Source: Ignavibacteria bacterium (GTDB lineage: Bacteria; Bacteroidota; Ignavibacteria; Tepidaquicellales; OLB5). Taken from it: 32,132 bases of DNA. Below the pieces are notes generated by a model. That model was not told the DNA's origin. It did not search any database and saw nothing but the letters and a program-made list of their open reading frames with translations. This document shows, piece by piece, positions 31,548 to 32,132 of the stretch. The stretch lies in NCBI GenBank assembly GCA_014879675.1, contig JACSRQ010000159.1:1-32132 (forward strand), in the 5' to 3' direction. Numbering within the stretch: the first letter of the stretch is position 1; every line of letters begins with the position of its first letter. A program made the translations under genes and the position numbers.

Positions 31548-32132
31548 TTGAAAAACCTGCTTAAAATATCGCTTACTCTGTTAATAGCCATAGTTATGTC
31601 TGTTGGTGTTTTTAAACCTGAGATACTTATGGGTACCCCTGCATCACCAGCCGTTGGCAACTGGTACCAGCAATTTATGCCTGATATTGGCGGAAGAACA
31701 ATTTCCGACATTTATTTTCTTGATAGCTTAACAGGATGGGCTGTAACTCCCTATCGTTTTCAAAATGATACTGCTTATGTTTTAAAAACAACTAACAGCG
31801 GAGATACCTGGTTTATTGCCAATAGCAGAATCGGACAGTTTGTTGGGCATAACAAAGTGAAATTTCTGAATTCGTTAACAGGTTTTGTGTGCGGTGTATA
31901 CCAGACAACCGGTTTTGAAGGATTGAGCATAAGTACTGATGGTGGTTTCAATTGGGTATCGATAGATGTTCCAAATGTTACTTATAATGATTTGTCCATA
32001 TATAATGAAGACACCATATGGCTTGCAGCAAACGAAAGTTTAGTTGGCGGCGTCTTTCGCACGACCAACGGGGGCGTTAGCTGGGAACAGCAATTTACAG
32101 GCGGCACACAGAACCCTGACCATATATACATG
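31548..32132 (+). CDS. Secreted Ycf48/BNR-repeat-like protein, 3' end beyond the window
   Basis: The frame runs open to the end of the window, giving the first 195 residues. A signal-like N-terminus (NLLKISLTLLIAIVMSVGVF) starts at a TTG codon; the first ATG, at 31596, would remove most of it. The mature part has repeated strands with (T/S)(T/D)(N/G)(S/G)G-x-(T/N/S)W: KTTNSGDTWF, STDGGFNWV and RTTNGGVSWEQQ. This is the turn pattern of BNR/sialidase-like and Ycf48-like propeller proteins, here spaced by about 45-55 residues. It is likely exported, as is its upstream neighbour. Function unknown; in photosynthetic organisms Ycf48 assists photosystem II assembly, but that is not implied here. Confidence 0.75.
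   Translation, partial: MKNLLKISLTLLIAIVMSVGVFKPEILMGTPASPAVGNWYQQFMPDIGGRTISDIYFLDSLTGWAVTPYRFQNDTAYVLKTTNSGDTWFIANSRIGQFVGHNKVKFLNSLTGFVCGVYQTTGFEGLSISTDGGFNWVSIDVPNVTYNDLSIYNEDTIWLAANESLVGGVFRTTNGGVSWEQQFTGGTQNPDHIYM

Overview
The window looks like chromosomal DNA from the Ignavibacteria / Chlorobi-Bacteroidota lineage. Three things suggest this. A secreted protein at 29015-31171 ends in a type IX secretion sorting domain with the 'NYPNPFNPST' start typical of Ignavibacteria. The best promoter (5283-5313) fits the Bacteroidota form TTTG-N19-TAnnTTTG. Families common in that lineage (lipoprotein with DUF3298, RAYT, DUF559, Ycf48-like) are also present. This is an inference from single sequences, not a phylogeny. 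I noticed no rRNA, tRNA or CRISPR.

Layout. 1-1000: a DUF559 nuclease gene between inverted boundary sequences, followed by two near-identical palindrome-rich repeat modules. 1125-8016: a CPA2 cation antiporter, a possible alpha/beta-hydrolase, a CoA-binding protein, a small secreted protein, and a minus-strand pair of secreted hydrolases (lipase, retropepsin-like protease). 8040-8420: intergenic repeats. 8460-14041: cysS, several exported proteins of unknown function, a truncated RAYT transposase flanked by inverted perfect palindromes, and an intact RAYT beside and containing its own REP-like repeat. 14042-17820: an SRPBCC-VOC fusion, a TPR metalloprotease, a DUF3298 lipoprotein and ComF. 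17988-22159: a collinear group rnhB, yraN, DUF4160-DUF2442 pair, PolB-like 3'-5' exonuclease, and an AT-rich nuclease-helicase. 22204-28727: aconitase, a membrane-anchored rhodanese, an overlapping DUF433-DUF5615-DUF5996 trio, an aminoglycoside 6-adenylyltransferase homologue and exonuclease III. 29015-end: a T9SS cargo protein and the start of a Ycf48-like secreted protein.

Housekeeping genes (cysS, rnhB, yraN, acn, xth, comF) form the backbone. Between them lies accessory material: two toxin-antitoxin-like pairs, a resistance-type nucleotidyltransferase, a nuclease-helicase that may act in defence, and an unusually rich set of short palindromic repeats.

The most interesting signal is the repeat layer. 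At least five families of small hairpin elements are visible. Several show compensatory stem changes between copies, the same small palindrome occurs inside two different larger repeats, and two palindrome types are linked to or read in frame within RAYT genes. A DUF559 (Vsr-like) nuclease gene sits exactly between the end sequences of one repeat family. That arrangement suggests a nuclease-linked mobile repeat, which I offer as a hypothesis.
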